Assembly (NCBI GenBank): GCA_032358255.1
Contig: JAULBX010027583.1
Coordinates: forward strand, 1 to 35,707
Source: Heterotrichella gracilis
Taxonomy: Eukaryota > Sar > Xanthophyceae > Tribonematales > Xanthonemataceae
Length of the DNA: 35,707 nt
Reading direction: 5' to 3'
The position numbers were made by a program, and so were the translations under genes. Below are positions 35,359 to 35,707 of the stretch, piece by piece; positions within the stretch are counted from its first letter, which is position 1, and each line of letters starts with the position of its first letter. The notes beneath the pieces are model-generated. The model was not told the DNA's origin, searched no databases, and saw only the letters and a program-made list of their open reading frames with translations.

Positions 35359-35707
35359 GACTAGTTGTGGCACGAGCAAGGTGACGATGGTGGCTGCCAG
35401 TGACAGCTCAGCAAGGTGTTGATGTGCAGTCTACAAGTGTACACGGCACAGTGCTCAGAGAGGCTTTGTGGTTGCGAGAGTCCTTGCGACAGGCTCCAAC
35501 ACCGATTAAGTATCATAGCAAACGCATGTGCTGTAGTTGCTTTTGGCTTCCCCAAAAGCTTCCACCGAGTAGGTTCCGAAAACTTTGCCAGGAAACGGTT
35601 TTTTAATATTAAAATATTCGAGGGGGTCTTGCAAATGTGCAACATTTCCGGAATGTAGAGGGAGCAGTATTAGGTCCCGTGACCCAACGCACCCATAACT
35701 TCAGCTT
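35359..35707. other. Right edge, no gene seen
   Basis: These bases lie upstream of the SOUL gene. Short open frames on both strands have no recognisable domain. Nothing beyond probable promoter sequence can be supported. Confidence 0.5.

Overview
The window is nuclear DNA of a eukaryote, most likely a green alga (chlorophyte, possibly a trebouxiophyte; the class is a guess). The genes are dense in short GT-AG introns with coding phase kept across them. Candidate poly(A) signals are of the green-algal TGTAA type. The kinase gene is closest to the plant/animal FUSED family, and a TTTAGGG-like telomeric motif is present. There are no bacterial operons, ribosome-binding sites, CRISPR arrays or recognisable RNA genes.

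I rebuilt four multi-exon genes by joining splice sites and checking phase. (1) AMMECR1-domain protein, minus strand, 4667-3749, 3 exons, 220 aa. (2) FUSED-family Ser/Thr kinase with C-terminal armadillo-like repeats, plus strand, 5167-13471, 20 exons, 1337 aa. It is divergent from AMMECR1 across a 499-bp shared upstream region. (3) A very large plus-strand gene, 16466-32627, about 29 exons and about 2630 aa. It joins a ZNFX1/NFX1-type superfamily 1 helicase, a degenerate Cys/His cluster, a coiled coil and three tandem CbxX/CfqX (SpoVK-like) AAA+ ATPase modules. (4) A SOUL haem-binding protein with a secretory signal peptide, minus strand, 35321-33630, 4 exons, 225 aa, convergent with the helicase gene.

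The rest is non-coding as far as I can see. Bases 1 to about 3600 hold a G-rich stretch with telomere-like motifs, then an AT-richer stretch with clustered palindromes. Bases 13600-16465 are a 2.9-kb gene-free gap with T/G-rich DNA, crossed inverted repeats, a 130-bp tandem duplication built from 23-nt units, and hairpins. The octamer TGCATGCA recurs through introns and intergenic DNA.

The most notable object is the helicase-triple-AAA+ fusion. The third AAA+ module carries a one-base frameshift between sensor 1 and the arginine finger; every other exon junction in the gene keeps frame. The fusion suggests a helicase physically coupled to AAA+ motor modules, plausibly in RNA surveillance or silencing by analogy with ZNFX1; that role is inference. 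No functional link among the four genes is evident beyond position.
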